Part shown: one piece after another, positions 17,860 to 27,072 of the stretch
How the letters are laid out: the number at the start of each line of letters is the position of its first letter
Position numbering within the stretch: the first letter of the stretch is position 1
Source of the DNA: Pseudomonas rustica
Lineage (GTDB): Bacteria > Pseudomonadota > Gammaproteobacteria > Pseudomonadales > Pseudomonadaceae
Direction of reading: 5' to 3'
Assembly (NCBI RefSeq): GCF_018336155.1
Contig: NZ_JAGYHF010000006.1
Coordinates: 310,001-374,000, forward strand
Length of the DNA stretch: 64,000 nt
Translations under genes and position numbers: made by a program
Notes under the pieces: model-generated
What the model was told of the DNA's origin: nothing
Databases searched by the model: none
What the model saw: the letters and a program-made list of their open reading frames with translations, nothing else

Positions 17860-18833
17860 ACGCAATCACCTCCGATCAACTGGAAGCCTCGCTGTCTTGG
17901 GCGCACAAGTTCACCCTCGATGACTGGAACAGCCGCGCTTCGGTGCGCACCTCTCAACACACCTATCAATTGCCGGACGACCTGCAAGAACAGCTGAAAA
18001 CCCGCCACTGGTTTCCCCCGGCCTTTTTGCCGTACCTCTCACATCCGGCCATTCGCGCTGCTGGCAGCGAGGTCATACAACGGCTGACGGCCAATCATCT
18101 GGTGCATTTCCTCGATTACACCACGCTGCTCGAACACCGCATCGTCAACCGCGCAGTAGAAACCATCGTTCACGGCGAGTTGCCCGCGTTCGTGCCCTCG
18201 CGCATGAAAAATGCGGCGCTGCAGCTGTACACCGACGAGGGGTATCACGCGCTGTTCTCCAGTCAACTGGCCGAGCAGATCGCCAGCCAGTACGGCATTA
18301 CCGAGCGCCCGGTGATGCCCTTGCGCATTACCCAGTTGAACACCGCGATTACCCGAGTGCCCGAGACGGATCGCCCACTCGCGTGGTTTCTGCTCGGCTT
18401 CGTCTCGGAGACGATCATTGCCCGGGAGTTGCTCGAGGTTTGCCGTGACACGCTGGTCTCCAGCGTCAGCGACATGCTGCGCGATCACCTCGCCGACGAG
18501 GCCCGTCACAGCCGCTATTTTTCAGAAGTGTTCCATTACCTGTGGCTGACCCTGAACAGCCGCCAACGCACCTTCAGCGCCAGAATGCTCCTGGAGTTCC
18601 TGCGAATCTTTTTCGAAGTCGACGAGCGCTGGCTGAAACAGAGCCTGCGCAGTGTCGGGATTGCCGACGACGTCATTCGCAAAATCCTCGACGGATTGAT
18701 CAGCCCCAGAGCCAGTCGTCAGCGCACCAAGGCCGGGGCGAAGGCAACGCTGGAGGCGATGACAAAAGCAGGATTCTTTGCCCTCATCAATAACCGCAAA
18801 TTGTTCGCCAAGGCAGGCCTGGTCGATGAATAG
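17856..18833 (+). CDS. AurF-type diiron N-oxygenase-like protein
   Basis: A 325-residue helical protein of the p-aminobenzoate N-oxygenase (AurF) family. All seven diiron ligands of AurF have counterparts: E93, E128xxH131, E185, H211, E215xxH218. The spacings E93-E128 (35), E185-H211 (26) and H211-E215-H218 (4, 3) match or nearly match those I recall for AurF (35, 27, 4, 3). Family members oxidise amines to hydroxylamines or nitro groups, or hydroxylate carbon. The gene overlaps the SagB gene by 4 bases (ATGA) after a GGAGGTG ribosome site, so they are translationally coupled. The substrate is presumably the 23-mer or a piece of it. Confidence 0.85.
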   Translation: MNAITSDQLEASLSWAHKFTLDDWNSRASVRTSQHTYQLPDDLQEQLKTRHWFPPAFLPYLSHPAIRAAGSEVIQRLTANHLVHFLDYTTLLEHRIVNRAVETIVHGELPAFVPSRMKNAALQLYTDEGYHALFSSQLAEQIASQYGITERPVMPLRITQLNTAITRVPETDRPLAWFLLGFVSETIIARELLEVCRDTLVSSVSDMLRDHLADEARHSRYFSEVFHYLWLTLNSRQRTFSARMLLEFLRIFFEVDERWLKQSLRSVGIADDVIRKILDGLISPRASRQRTKAGAKATLEAMTKAGFFALINNRKLFAKAGLVDE

Positions 18834-20058
18834 AGGAAAAGCCGCAGTGACCGCCGGGCAACGCCGCGGCGCGGTCAGTCTGCTGATGGCGATGGTGCTG
18901 CTGGGAGTGTTTCCGCTGGATGTGCTGCTGCCATCGTTTCCGGCACTGGCCGAGCACTTCAGCACCACTCCGGCCAACATTGCGCTGTCGATCAGCCTGT
19001 TTGCGGTGGGCATCGCTTTTGCGCAACTGCTGATCGGGCCGCTGTCGGATGCCATCGGGCGCAAGGGTTTGCTGCTTGTGGGCATGAGCATTTCGATGCT
19101 CGGTGCCCTCGGTTGCGTAAGCACCAGCGATTACACGCTGTTCCTGATATTCCGCGTGATGCAGGCCCTGGGCTGTGGCTGTTTCGTGTTGTCGCAAGCC
19201 TTGGTGCAGGATCTGTTCGAAGGCGAGCAGCGCGATCGGCTGCGGATCCTGATGGTCACCGCCTCTGGGATTTTCATCTCGATATCGCCGCTGGCCGGCA
19301 CCTTCCTGCAGGCCACACTTGGCTGGCGCGGCAGTTTCTGGGTGTTTATCGGGTTGGCCGCCGTGGTGCTGATCAAGGCGTGGCTGTTTCTGGACAACAG
19401 CCGGCCGTCTCACAGCGGCGCTCGCCCCGGCTTCATTCGCTCTTATCGGCGAGTGCTGGGCGACTTCGAATTCGTCAGCTACTGGCTGATATCCGCGTTC
19501 GCCTTCGCCTGCCACTTTTCCTTCATCGTGATTTCACCGTTGATCTTCATGGATCAACTGCAAATGGCGCCTTATGAATTTTCACTGATTCTGTTGATCT
19601 ACGGCGCGGCCTACATTGTCGGAGGGCTCGTCGCCACAGTCCTCAGCCGACGAATCAAACCCGGCCAACAAATGCTCGTCGGGCTTGGCCTGATCCTGCT
19701 GTCGGGGCTGGCGATGCTGTACCTGTCGTCGAACTTCGCGTTGACGTCAGCGACCGTGCTGATTCCGATGCTGATCTGCACCGCCGGCACCACCATCGCG
19801 CGCCCGGCCGCCACGTCGAAAGCCATGGGCCTGTTCCCCGAGCTTGCCGGTACCTCGGCGGCGGCCGGCAGTACCCTCACTTTTATCTGCGGCGGCCTTA
19901 TCAGCGCATTGATCAGCCTGAGCCCGGCCAACCTGCAAGCCACGCTGGGTTATAGCTTTGTCCTGCTCAGTGGCGTGGCGCTGGCGTTGAACAGTCGGAT
20001 CAGCCGTCGCGCCAGAATCCATGAAAGCCATGCCATGACGCAGCCGGGCGGTGATTAA
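18826..20058 (+). CDS. MFS exporter, Bcr/CflA (DHA1) type
   Basis: A 410-residue inner-membrane drug/metabolite:proton antiporter with about 12 membrane segments. The first spans are LLMAMVLLGVFPLDVLLPSF and LSISLFAVGIAFAQLLIG. The loop between spans 2 and 3 reads GPLSDAIGRKG, the MFS signature. Bcr/CflA relatives export bicyclomycin, sulfonamides and small peptides or cysteine. It overlaps the diiron gene by 8 bases and ends the cassette. It probably exports the product and/or gives self-resistance. The start is the ATG at 18826, not the upstream one inside the diiron gene. Confidence 0.88.
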   Translation: MNRGKAAVTAGQRRGAVSLLMAMVLLGVFPLDVLLPSFPALAEHFSTTPANIALSISLFAVGIAFAQLLIGPLSDAIGRKGLLLVGMSISMLGALGCVSTSDYTLFLIFRVMQALGCGCFVLSQALVQDLFEGEQRDRLRILMVTASGIFISISPLAGTFLQATLGWRGSFWVFIGLAAVVLIKAWLFLDNSRPSHSGARPGFIRSYRRVLGDFEFVSYWLISAFAFACHFSFIVISPLIFMDQLQMAPYEFSLILLIYGAAYIVGGLVATVLSRRIKPGQQMLVGLGLILLSGLAMLYLSSNFALTSATVLIPMLICTAGTTIARPAATSKAMGLFPELAGTSAAAGSTLTFICGGLISALISLSPANLQATLGYSFVLLSGVALALNSRISRRARIHESHAMTQPGGD

Positions 20059-20313
20059 AGCTGCCGGTCGTCATGCCACACGCGCCGTCGGCACTGGAAC
20101 AACACTTTGCGCCATTCCCTCCAGACGCCAGCGGTGTAGAATCGGCAGATTCATCGCCATTCATCCCCGGCGGGTTTATGAGCTCAGGCTGAGACCAGCG
20201 GCGATCCCGCAACGTCATCGGCAACTTCCGGACACACGGCCATTTCTGAGTGTTCCAGAGGTCAATAGAAGCTCACTCCCATTTAGTACCTGATTAGCCG
20301 CCCGGAGTGCTCC

Positions 20314-22155
20314 ATGCCAGATTATCGCTCGAAAACATCCACCCACGGCCGCAACATGGCCGGCGCCCGCGCACTGTGGCGCGCCACGGGGATGAAAGAT
20401 GACGACTTCAAAAAGCCGATCATCGCCATTGCCAACTCGTTCACCCAGTTCGTACCGGGCCACGTGCATCTGAAGGATCTGGGCCAACTGGTCGCCCGCG
20501 AAATCGAACGCGCTGGCGGTGTAGCGAAAGAATTCAACACCATCGCCGTGGATGACGGCATCGCCATGGGTCACGACGGCATGCTGTACTCGCTGCCGAG
20601 CCGCGAGATCATCGCCGACTCTGTCGAGTACATGGTCAACGCCCACTGCGCCGACGCCATCGTGTGCATCTCCAATTGCGACAAGATCACCCCGGGCATG
20701 TTGATGGCTGCCTTGCGCCTGAACATTCCGGTGATCTTCGTTTCCGGCGGCCCGATGGAAGCCGGCAAGACCAAACTCGCCTCCCACGGCCTCGACCTTG
20801 TCGATGCCATGGTGATCGCTGCCGACGAAAGCGCTTCTGACGAGAAAGTCGCTGAGTACGAGCGCAGCGCCTGCCCGACGTGCGGTTCGTGCTCCGGCAT
20901 GTTCACCGCCAACTCGATGAACTGCCTGACCGAAGCACTGGGTCTGGCATTGCCGGGCAACGGTTCGACCCTCGCCACCCACAGCGATCGCGAGCAGTTG
21001 TTCCTGCAGGCCGGCCGCACCATCGTCGAGCTGTGCAAGCGTTACTACGGCGAGAACGACGAATCGGTACTGCCGCGCAACATTGCCAACTTCAAGGCGT
21101 TCGAGAACGCGATGACGCTCGACATCGCCATGGGCGGTTCGACCAACACCATCCTGCACTTGCTCGCTGCCGCCCAGGAAGCCGAGATCGATTTCGACCT
21201 GCGCGACATCGACCGTCTTTCGCGCAGCGTTCCGCAGCTGTGCAAAGTCGCGCCGAACATCCAGAAGTACCACATGGAAGACGTGCACCGCGCTGGCGGT
21301 ATCTTCAGCATCCTCGGTTCGCTGGCCCGTGGCGGTCTGCTGCACACCGACCTGCCGACCGTGCACAGCCGCAGCATGGAAGAAGGCATCGCCAAGTGGG
21401 ACATCACCCAGACTGACGATGAAGCCGTGCACCACTTCTTCAAGGCCGGCCCTGCCGGTATTCCGACGCAGACGGCGTTCAGCCAGTCGACCCGTTGGGA
21501 AACCCTCGATGACGACCGTGAAAACGGCTGCATCCGCAGCGTCGAACACGCCTATTCGCAAGAAGGTGGTTTGGCCGTGCTGTACGGCAACATTGCTCTC
21601 GATGGCTGCGTGGTGAAAACCGCCGGTGTCGACGAGTCGATCCACGTCTTCGAAGGCAACGCGAAGATCTTCGAAAGCCAGGACAGCGCCGTACGCGGCA
21701 TCCTCGCTGACGAAGTGAAGGCTGGCGACATCGTCATCATTCGCTACGAAGGCCCGAAAGGCGGCCCGGGCATGCAGGAAATGCTCTACCCGACTTCGTA
21801 CCTGAAATCCAAAGGCCTGGGCAAAGCCTGCGCATTGCTCACCGACGGTCGTTTCTCCGGCGGTACGTCCGGCCTGTCCATCGGTCACGCTTCGCCAGAA
21901 GCAGCGGCCGGCGGCGCGATCGGTCTGGTGCAGGACGGCGACAAAGTGCTGATCGACATCCCTAACCGCTCGATCAACCTGTTGGTCAGCGACGAAGAAC
22001 TGGCGGCACGCCGCGCCGAACAGGACAAGAAAGGCTGGAAACCGGTCGAGATTCGTCCACGCAAAGTGACCACCGCCCTCAAGGCCTACGCCCTGCTGGC
22101 GACCAGCGCCGACAAAGGTGCTGTGCGTAACAAAGCGATGCTTGACGGGCTGTAA
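20314..22155 (+). CDS. ilvD: Dihydroxy-acid dehydratase
   Basis: A 613-residue iron-sulfur enzyme converting 2,3-dihydroxy-isovalerate and -methylvalerate to the 2-oxo acids in valine, leucine and isoleucine synthesis. The cluster cysteines are seen in SNCDKITPG and CPTCGSCSG, with a further one near the N-terminal half. The C-terminal [10 protein letters not shown] motif is present. The ATG follows CCGGAG. The 255 bases upstream contain a weak TTCCCT-16-TAGAAT promoter candidate and no other feature I recognise. Confidence 0.97.
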   Translation: MPDYRSKTSTHGRNMAGARALWRATGMKDDDFKKPIIAIANSFTQFVPGHVHLKDLGQLVAREIERAGGVAKEFNTIAVDDGIAMGHDGMLYSLPSREIIADSVEYMVNAHCADAIVCISNCDKITPGMLMAALRLNIPVIFVSGGPMEAGKTKLASHGLDLVDAMVIAADESASDEKVAEYERSACPTCGSCSGMFTANSMNCLTEALGLALPGNGSTLATHSDREQLFLQAGRTIVELCKRYYGENDESVLPRNIANFKAFENAMTLDIAMGGSTNTILHLLAAAQEAEIDFDLRDIDRLSRSVPQLCKVAPNIQKYHMEDVHRAGGIFSILGSLARGGLLHTDLPTVHSRSMEEGIAKWDITQTDDEAVHHFFKAGPAGIPTQTAFSQSTRWETLDDDRENGCIRSVEHAYSQEGGLAVLYGNIALDGCVVKTAGVDESIHVFEGNAKIFESQDSAVRGILADEVKAGDIVIIRYEGPKGGPGMQEMLYPTSYLKSKGLGKACALLTDGRFSGGTSGLSIGHASPEAAAGGAIGLVQDGDKVLIDIPNRSINLLVSDEELAARRAEQDKKGWKPVEIRPRKVTTALKAYALLATSADKGAVRNKAMLDGL

Positions 22156-22169
22156 GCCTTAAACGTCGA

Positions 22170-22196
22170 AAAAAATGCCCCGCCTGAGCGCGGGGC
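22170..22196 (-). terminator. Terminator between ilvD and pchP, best for the minus strand
   Basis: GCCCCGC (22177-22183) pairs with GCGGGGC (22190-22196). Read on the minus strand the stem is followed by ATTTTTTTCG, a proper U-tract, so it should stop pchP transcripts. On the plus strand it lacks the U-tract but may protect the ilvD 3' end. Confidence 0.75.
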
Positions 22197-22207
22197 TGAT
22201 CGTTCCC

Positions 22208-22290
22208 TGTAGGAGCTGCCGAAGGCTGCGATCTTTTGATCTTGCCCTTAAAACAAGATCAAAAGATCGCAGCCTTCGGCAGCTCCTACA
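22208..22290. repeat. Long inverted repeat, family A
   Basis: Near-perfect arms (TGTAGGAGCTGCCGAAGG and its complement) extend inward through GATCTTTTGATCTTG and its complement, about 37 bases per arm. It lies between the convergent ilvD and pchP genes. Confidence 0.92.
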
Positions 22291-22295
22291 GGGGG

Positions 22296-23357
22296 TTACT
22301 GGATTTCTTCAGGCTTGACGATCACCCAGTTCTTGTCCGCCGTCACCGGCAACCCTTCCTTCGCCTGCGCCGCCGCGTGTTTGGCCATCATGCCGTTCAA
22401 CTGCGTCATGTACTTGTCCTTGCGGTTGATCCACAAGTGAATCCCGCCCTTGGCCACGTCAACATCGTGGAACAGCATGTAACCGTCGCTGGTCGGCGTA
22501 TCGCCACCGACCAACACCGGTTTTTTCCACTCGTCGATGTAAGTGAGGATCGCCGCATGTTTGCCGGCCATCCACGTCGCCGGCGTCCACAGGTATGGCG
22601 TCAGCTCCAGACCCAAATTGGCCTTCTCGTCATATTTACCGGCGGTGATCTGCTTGCGTGCAGTGGTCAGTTCGTTAGTCTCGCGGTTTTTCAGCAGCGT
22701 GGTCACGCCGATAACGTTCTGCGGTTTGACGTTGTAGCCGTACTTCGGATCCGCCGCGACCATGCGCACCAGTTCCTCGGAAGCCGCGGTCATCACGTAA
22801 ACCTCGATGCCGTTCTCCATCAGCTTGTTGTACAGCTCAACCTGGCCGGTGAAGATTTTCGGCGGCTGCACGTCGAGCTTCTTGACCACATCACCTTCGT
22901 AATACGTCGCCGGCACCGGTTTGCCCGAGGCCATCAGCTCATCGACGTAGCCTTTGAGTTCCTTGAGGGTGAAGCCGGAGAACACCTGCGCCACCCACGG
23001 ATAGCAGACCATGTCGTCGACTTCACAGAGGCGGTAGTAGTAACTGAACAGGCTTTCCTTGTGGTCGGCGGTGTCCTTGAACGGCATCAATTTCAGGGAG
23101 GGGTCGAGTTTGTCGCGGGTGATCAGGCCCTTGTTTTCCATGAACGGCAGCAACGACTCTTCGAGGTCGTAGCGGTAACTGGTGTTGTCCATGTCGAACA
23201 CCGCGTAGTTACCTTTGTTGGCGTTGGCCGCGATCATCGCGTCCAGCGCTTTGGCCTGATCGGCGGGCCAGTGTTTCAGTTCAGTTGCGAAAGCCTGAGA
23301 AGCCAGGCCCATGCCCACCGCCAGTGCGACAGCCAGAAATTTCGGTGCGAATTTCAT
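22296..23357 (-). CDS. pchP: Phosphorylcholine phosphatase
   Basis: A 353-residue periplasmic HAD-superfamily phosphatase with a signal peptide (residues 1-about 24, ending SQAFA). HAD motif I is FDMDNT, with nucleophile Asp and acid/base Asp. Motif II is in VMTAASEE and the acidic motif in GGDTPTSDG. In P. aeruginosa PchP releases phosphate from phosphorylcholine made by phospholipase C, and is induced with choline metabolism. The length and signal peptide agree. It is convergent with ilvD and divergent from tcyP. Confidence 0.85.
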   Translation of the reverse strand: MKFAPKFLAVALAVGMGLASQAFATELKHWPADQAKALDAMIAANANKGNYAVFDMDNTSYRYDLEESLLPFMENKGLITRDKLDPSLKLMPFKDTADHKESLFSYYYRLCEVDDMVCYPWVAQVFSGFTLKELKGYVDELMASGKPVPATYYEGDVVKKLDVQPPKIFTGQVELYNKLMENGIEVYVMTAASEELVRMVAADPKYGYNVKPQNVIGVTTLLKNRETNELTTARKQITAGKYDEKANLGLELTPYLWTPATWMAGKHAAILTYIDEWKKPVLVGGDTPTSDGYMLFHDVDVAKGGIHLWINRKDKYMTQLNGMMAKHAAAQAKEGLPVTADKNWVIVKPEEIQ

Positions 23358-23598
23358 CGACGCTTTCTCCCTGATGTAAAAGCATCGACGCTAACAAATG
23401 TGTATGACAGTCCTCGTCTGTCAGCGACCGCCCACGCCGCTATTTGCGCCAGATGCATTGCCGAGAGCGACAAGCGCTTATTCCAAAAACGACGGACGCC
23501 CTAAGATTTCGGTATTAAATCATTGCAAATCAAGCTGTTAGGCTTGCCGGTTCGCAGCAGCCCCGGAAGGCTGTTGGCAAAGTCTTTCTGGAGTTCTC

Positions 23599-24990
23599 AT
23601 GAACCTACCGTTGATTCTCAACCTGCTGGTGTTCCTCGCCCTGCTGTTCGGTCTGGCGCAAACCCGCCACACCACGTGGAGCCTGGCGAAAAAAGTCCTG
23701 CTCGCACTCGCGCTAGGCGTGGCCTTCGGCGTGGCGTTGCACACCGTTTACGGTGCCGGCAACCCGGTGCTGAAAACCTCGATCGGCTGGTTCGATCTGG
23801 TCGGCAACGGCTACGTGCAGTTGCTGCAAATGATCGTTATCCCGCTGGTGTTCGCCTCGATCCTCAGCGCCGTGGCGCGTCTGCACAATGCGTCGTCGTT
23901 GGGCAAAATCAGCTTCCTGACCATCGGCACCCTGCTGTTCACCACCGCGATTGCGGCGCTGATCGGCATCGGCCTGACCAACCTGTTCGGCCTCACCGCT
24001 GAAGGTCTGGTCGCCGGCACCCAGGAAATGGCCCGTCTGCAAACCATTCAGACCGACTACGCCGGCAAGGTCGCCGACCTGAATGTGCCGCAACTGCTGC
24101 TGTCGTTCATCCCGCAAAACCCGTTCGCCGATCTGGCGCGGGCCAAGCCGACCTCGATCATCAGCGTGGTGATTTTCGCCGTATTCCTCGGGGTTGCCGC
24201 GCTGCAACTGCTCAAGGATGACGTCGAGAAAGGTCAGAAAGTGATCAACGCCATCGACACCCTGCAAGCCTGGGTGATGCGTCTGGTGCGTCTGGTGATG
24301 AAGCTGACCCCGTACGGCGTGCTGGCGCTGATGACCAAAGTGGTCGCCGGTTCCAACCTGCAGGACATCATCAAGCTCGGCAGTTTTGTCGTGGTGTCGT
24401 ACCTCGGTCTCGGCCTGATGTTCGTCGTACACGGTTTGCTGGTGTCGGCGGCCGGGATCAACCCGCTGCGTTTCTTCCGCAAGATCTGGCCAGTGCTGAC
24501 GTTCGCGTTTACCAGCCGTTCGAGCGCGGCGAGCATTCCACTGAGCATTGAAGCGCAGACGCGTCGTCTGGGAATTCCGCAGTCGGTGGCGAGTTTTGCC
24601 GCATCGTTCGGTGCGACGATTGGCCAGAACGGTTGCGCGGGGCTGTACCCGGCGATGTTGGCGGTGATGGTTGCGCCGACTGTGGGCATCAACCCGCTGG
24701 ATCCGCTGTGGATCGCGACGTTGGTGGCGATTGTGACGCTGAGCTCAGCCGGTGTGGCCGGTGTCGGTGGCGGCGCGACGTTCGCGGCGCTGATCGTGCT
24801 GCCGGCGATGGGTTTGCCGGTGTCACTGGTGGCGTTGCTGATTTCGGTTGAACCACTGATTGATATGGGGCGTACGGCGTTGAACGTGAGTGGCTCGATC
24901 ACGGCGGGTGCGATTACCAGTCAGGTGATGCAGCAGACTGATAAAGAACTGCTGGATGCTGATGAGCATGCGGAGCTTGCTCAGGCTTAA
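23599..24990 (+). CDS. tcyP: L-cystine transporter, dicarboxylate/cation symporter family
   Basis: A 463-residue inner-membrane symporter with about 8-9 membrane segments and two re-entrant loops. The family's [12 protein letters not shown] segment and the serine-rich hairpin [13 protein letters not shown] are present, with the C-terminal [13 protein letters not shown] and [11 protein letters not shown] regions that bind substrate. The sequence is of the TcyP/YdjN cystine branch rather than DctA or GltP. The ATG follows CTGGAG. Substrate by family only. Confidence 0.85.
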   Translation: MNLPLILNLLVFLALLFGLAQTRHTTWSLAKKVLLALALGVAFGVALHTVYGAGNPVLKTSIGWFDLVGNGYVQLLQMIVIPLVFASILSAVARLHNASSLGKISFLTIGTLLFTTAIAALIGIGLTNLFGLTAEGLVAGTQEMARLQTIQTDYAGKVADLNVPQLLLSFIPQNPFADLARAKPTSIISVVIFAVFLGVAALQLLKDDVEKGQKVINAIDTLQAWVMRLVRLVMKLTPYGVLALMTKVVAGSNLQDIIKLGSFVVVSYLGLGLMFVVHGLLVSAAGINPLRFFRKIWPVLTFAFTSRSSAASIPLSIEAQTRRLGIPQSVASFAASFGATIGQNGCAGLYPAMLAVMVAPTVGINPLDPLWIATLVAIVTLSSAGVAGVGGGATFAALIVLPAMGLPVSLVALLISVEPLIDMGRTALNVSGSITAGAITSQVMQQTDKELLDADEHAELAQA

Positions 24991-25004
24991 CTGCAACACA
25001 TACT

Positions 25005-25098
25005 TGTGGCGAGGGGATTTATCCCCGTTGGGTTGCGTAGCGACCCCATTATTTTGGGGCTGCTGCGCAACCCAACGGGGATAAATCCCCTCGCCACA
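25005..25098. repeat. Long inverted repeat, family B
   Basis: The arms TGTGGCGAGGGGATTTATCC and GGATAAATCCCCTCGCCACA continue inward through CCGTTGGGTTGCG. Only three bases separate it from the folA stop codon. It lies between convergent tcyP and folA. Confidence 0.93.
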
Positions 25099-25100
25099 AT

Positions 25101-25613
25101 TTAGGCTTTTTCCCAGACTTCGAAGTTGTACGCGGGTTTGTCGCCTTCAGCCGGATTCGGCACATTCGACACCAGCTTCCACTGCTCCAAATCAAACTCC
25201 GGAAACCACGCATCCCCTTCCGGGCTCAACGCCACGCGCGTCAGATACAGACGATCCGCCTGCGCCAGCCCTTGCGCGTACAACTGCGCGCCACCAATCA
25301 GCATCAGCTCATCAACGCCCTGCTCTTTCGCCCATTCTTCGGCGCGAACCACCGCTGCTTCCAGCGACGGATACACCTCGGCACCTTCCAGCACCAGATC
25401 GGCCTGACGGCTGACGACGATGTTCAAGCGCCCCGGCAACGGTCGGCCAAGCGAATCCCAGGTCTTGCGACCCATGATGATCGGCTTGCCCAAGGTGGTG
25501 GCCTTGAAGTATTTGAAGTCCCCCGGCAGGTGCCAGGGCATGCTGTTGTCGACGCCGATCACGCGGTTTTCACCGAGGGCTGCGATCAGGCTGAGGGGGA
25601 GTGATTTAGTCAT
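25101..25613 (-). CDS. folA: Dihydrofolate reductase
   Basis: A 170-residue NADPH-dependent enzyme reducing dihydrofolate to tetrahydrofolate. It works with ThyA, which is also in this window. The N-terminal block IAALGENRVIGVDN, the substrate-site MPWHLPGDFKYFK (Trp and Asp) and the cofactor-site GRKTWDSLGRPLPGR are all intact. It is the chromosomal, trimethoprim-sensitive type by length and motif. Divergent from the DUF2868 gene. Confidence 0.96.
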   Translation of the reverse strand: MTKSLPLSLIAALGENRVIGVDNSMPWHLPGDFKYFKATTLGKPIIMGRKTWDSLGRPLPGRLNIVVSRQADLVLEGAEVYPSLEAAVVRAEEWAKEQGVDELMLIGGAQLYAQGLAQADRLYLTRVALSPEGDAWFPEFDLEQWKLVSNVPNPAEGDKPAYNFEVWEKA

Positions 25614-25698
25614 GCCGGCGAGGATACCAGAGCCGCGCTTACCCCGATAAGCGCCACAGCGGTTATGCTCAGCGCTGGATTAAGCGACGGGATGCCGC

Positions 25699-27072
25699 GT
25701 GACTGAACTGACTCCACTGCAAAACCTCTGGCTCACCGAAACCGTGCGCCTGCGCGAAGAACACGCAGGCCCGCTGGAAGATCTGGAAGCCAATCGACTA
25801 GCCCGCGCGGCCGGCGGCGATCTGCCGAGCCGTATTCAACGCCGCGCGTTATGGCTGGCCGAACGTGACGGGCTGACGGCAGCACTCAAACACTGGCTGC
25901 AAGGCGCGCGTCTGGCGCTGGTGTTGCTGATGATCTTCGCGGTACTGAGCGGCGCCGGTCTGGCCTTCGCCGCACTCGGCCAGACGCCGGTCAATGTGTT
26001 CTGGGCCTTGGGCAGTCTGCTCGGGCTGAACCTGATTCTGCTGCTGAGCTGGTTGCTGGGCTTGATCTTTGCCGGCGAACACGGCGCCACGCTCGGGCGA
26101 TTGTGGTTATGGCTCAGCGAAAAAATGGCCCGCGACGCCAAAGCCGCGCAACTGGCGCCCGCCCTGCTGCTGATGCTGCAACGCAAGAAACTCAATCGCT
26201 GGGCGCTCGGTACGCTGGTCAACGGTTTGTGGTTGCTGGCGATGCTCAGCGCGCTGATTCTGCTGCTGACGCTGATGGCGACCCGGCGCTACGGCTTCGT
26301 CTGGGAAACCACGATTCTCAGCGCCGACACCTTTATCCATGTCACCCACGCGCTCGGTTATCTACCGTCGCTGCTCGGTTTCAACGTGCCGACGGTGGAG
26401 ATGATCCGCGCCAGCGGCGATGGTGCGCTCGACATCGAAAGCGCTCGCCAGGCCTGGGCGACCTGGCTGGTTGGCGTTTTGATGGTGTACGGCGTGCTGC
26501 CGCGTCTGCTGCTGACGTTGCTGTGTTTCTGGCGCTGGAACAGCGGCAAAACCGCGCTGCGTCTGGACTTGAACCTGCCCGGCTACGCGCAATTGCGCGA
26601 ACGTCTGATGCCGACCAGTGAACGCCTCGGCGTCAACGATCCGGAGCCTGCGCAACTGCACCGCGTTGAAAGCAGCGTCGGCGAACTCGCCAGCGAAGGT
26701 GCGTTGCTGGTCGCCATCGAACTCGACGAACAACGTCCATGGCCGCCCGCGCTACCGAAAAACGTCAGCAACGCCGGCATCCTCGACAGCCGCGAATCGC
26801 GCCATAAACTTCTCGAACAACTCAGTCGCTTCCCTCCGGCACGTCTGGCGATTGCCTGCGACCCACGGCGCTCGCCGGATCGCGGCAGCCTCGCCTTGAT
26901 CGCCGAACTGGCGCGCAACGCCGGAGAAACCCGCGTCTGGCTGCTGCAAGCGCCGCCCGGTGAAGCGCTGGATGCCGAACGCCTCGGCGACTGGCACATC
27001 GCGCTGCAACAGCTTGATCTGCAGTTTGCCGATTGCGCGCCGTTGAACTGGCTGGAGACGGGTCATGACTGA
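25699..27072 (+). CDS. DUF2868 membrane protein
   Basis: A 457-residue protein with at least four hydrophobic segments in the N-terminal 270 residues (including LALVLLMIFAVLSGAGLAFAA and LLALI-type stretches) and a soluble C-terminal part. The GTG start is used. No other start fits this frame. It overlaps the GTPase gene by 8 bases. DUF2868 and DUF3482 GTPase genes occur as a pair across Pseudomonas, so they probably act as a membrane-bound unit. The biochemical role is unknown. Confidence 0.8.
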   Translation: MTELTPLQNLWLTETVRLREEHAGPLEDLEANRLARAAGGDLPSRIQRRALWLAERDGLTAALKHWLQGARLALVLLMIFAVLSGAGLAFAALGQTPVNVFWALGSLLGLNLILLLSWLLGLIFAGEHGATLGRLWLWLSEKMARDAKAAQLAPALLLMLQRKKLNRWALGTLVNGLWLLAMLSALILLLTLMATRRYGFVWETTILSADTFIHVTHALGYLPSLLGFNVPTVEMIRASGDGALDIESARQAWATWLVGVLMVYGVLPRLLLTLLCFWRWNSGKTALRLDLNLPGYAQLRERLMPTSERLGVNDPEPAQLHRVESSVGELASEGALLVAIELDEQRPWPPALPKNVSNAGILDSRESRHKLLEQLSRFPPARLAIACDPRRSPDRGSLALIAELARNAGETRVWLLQAPPGEALDAERLGDWHIALQQLDLQFADCAPLNWLETGHD

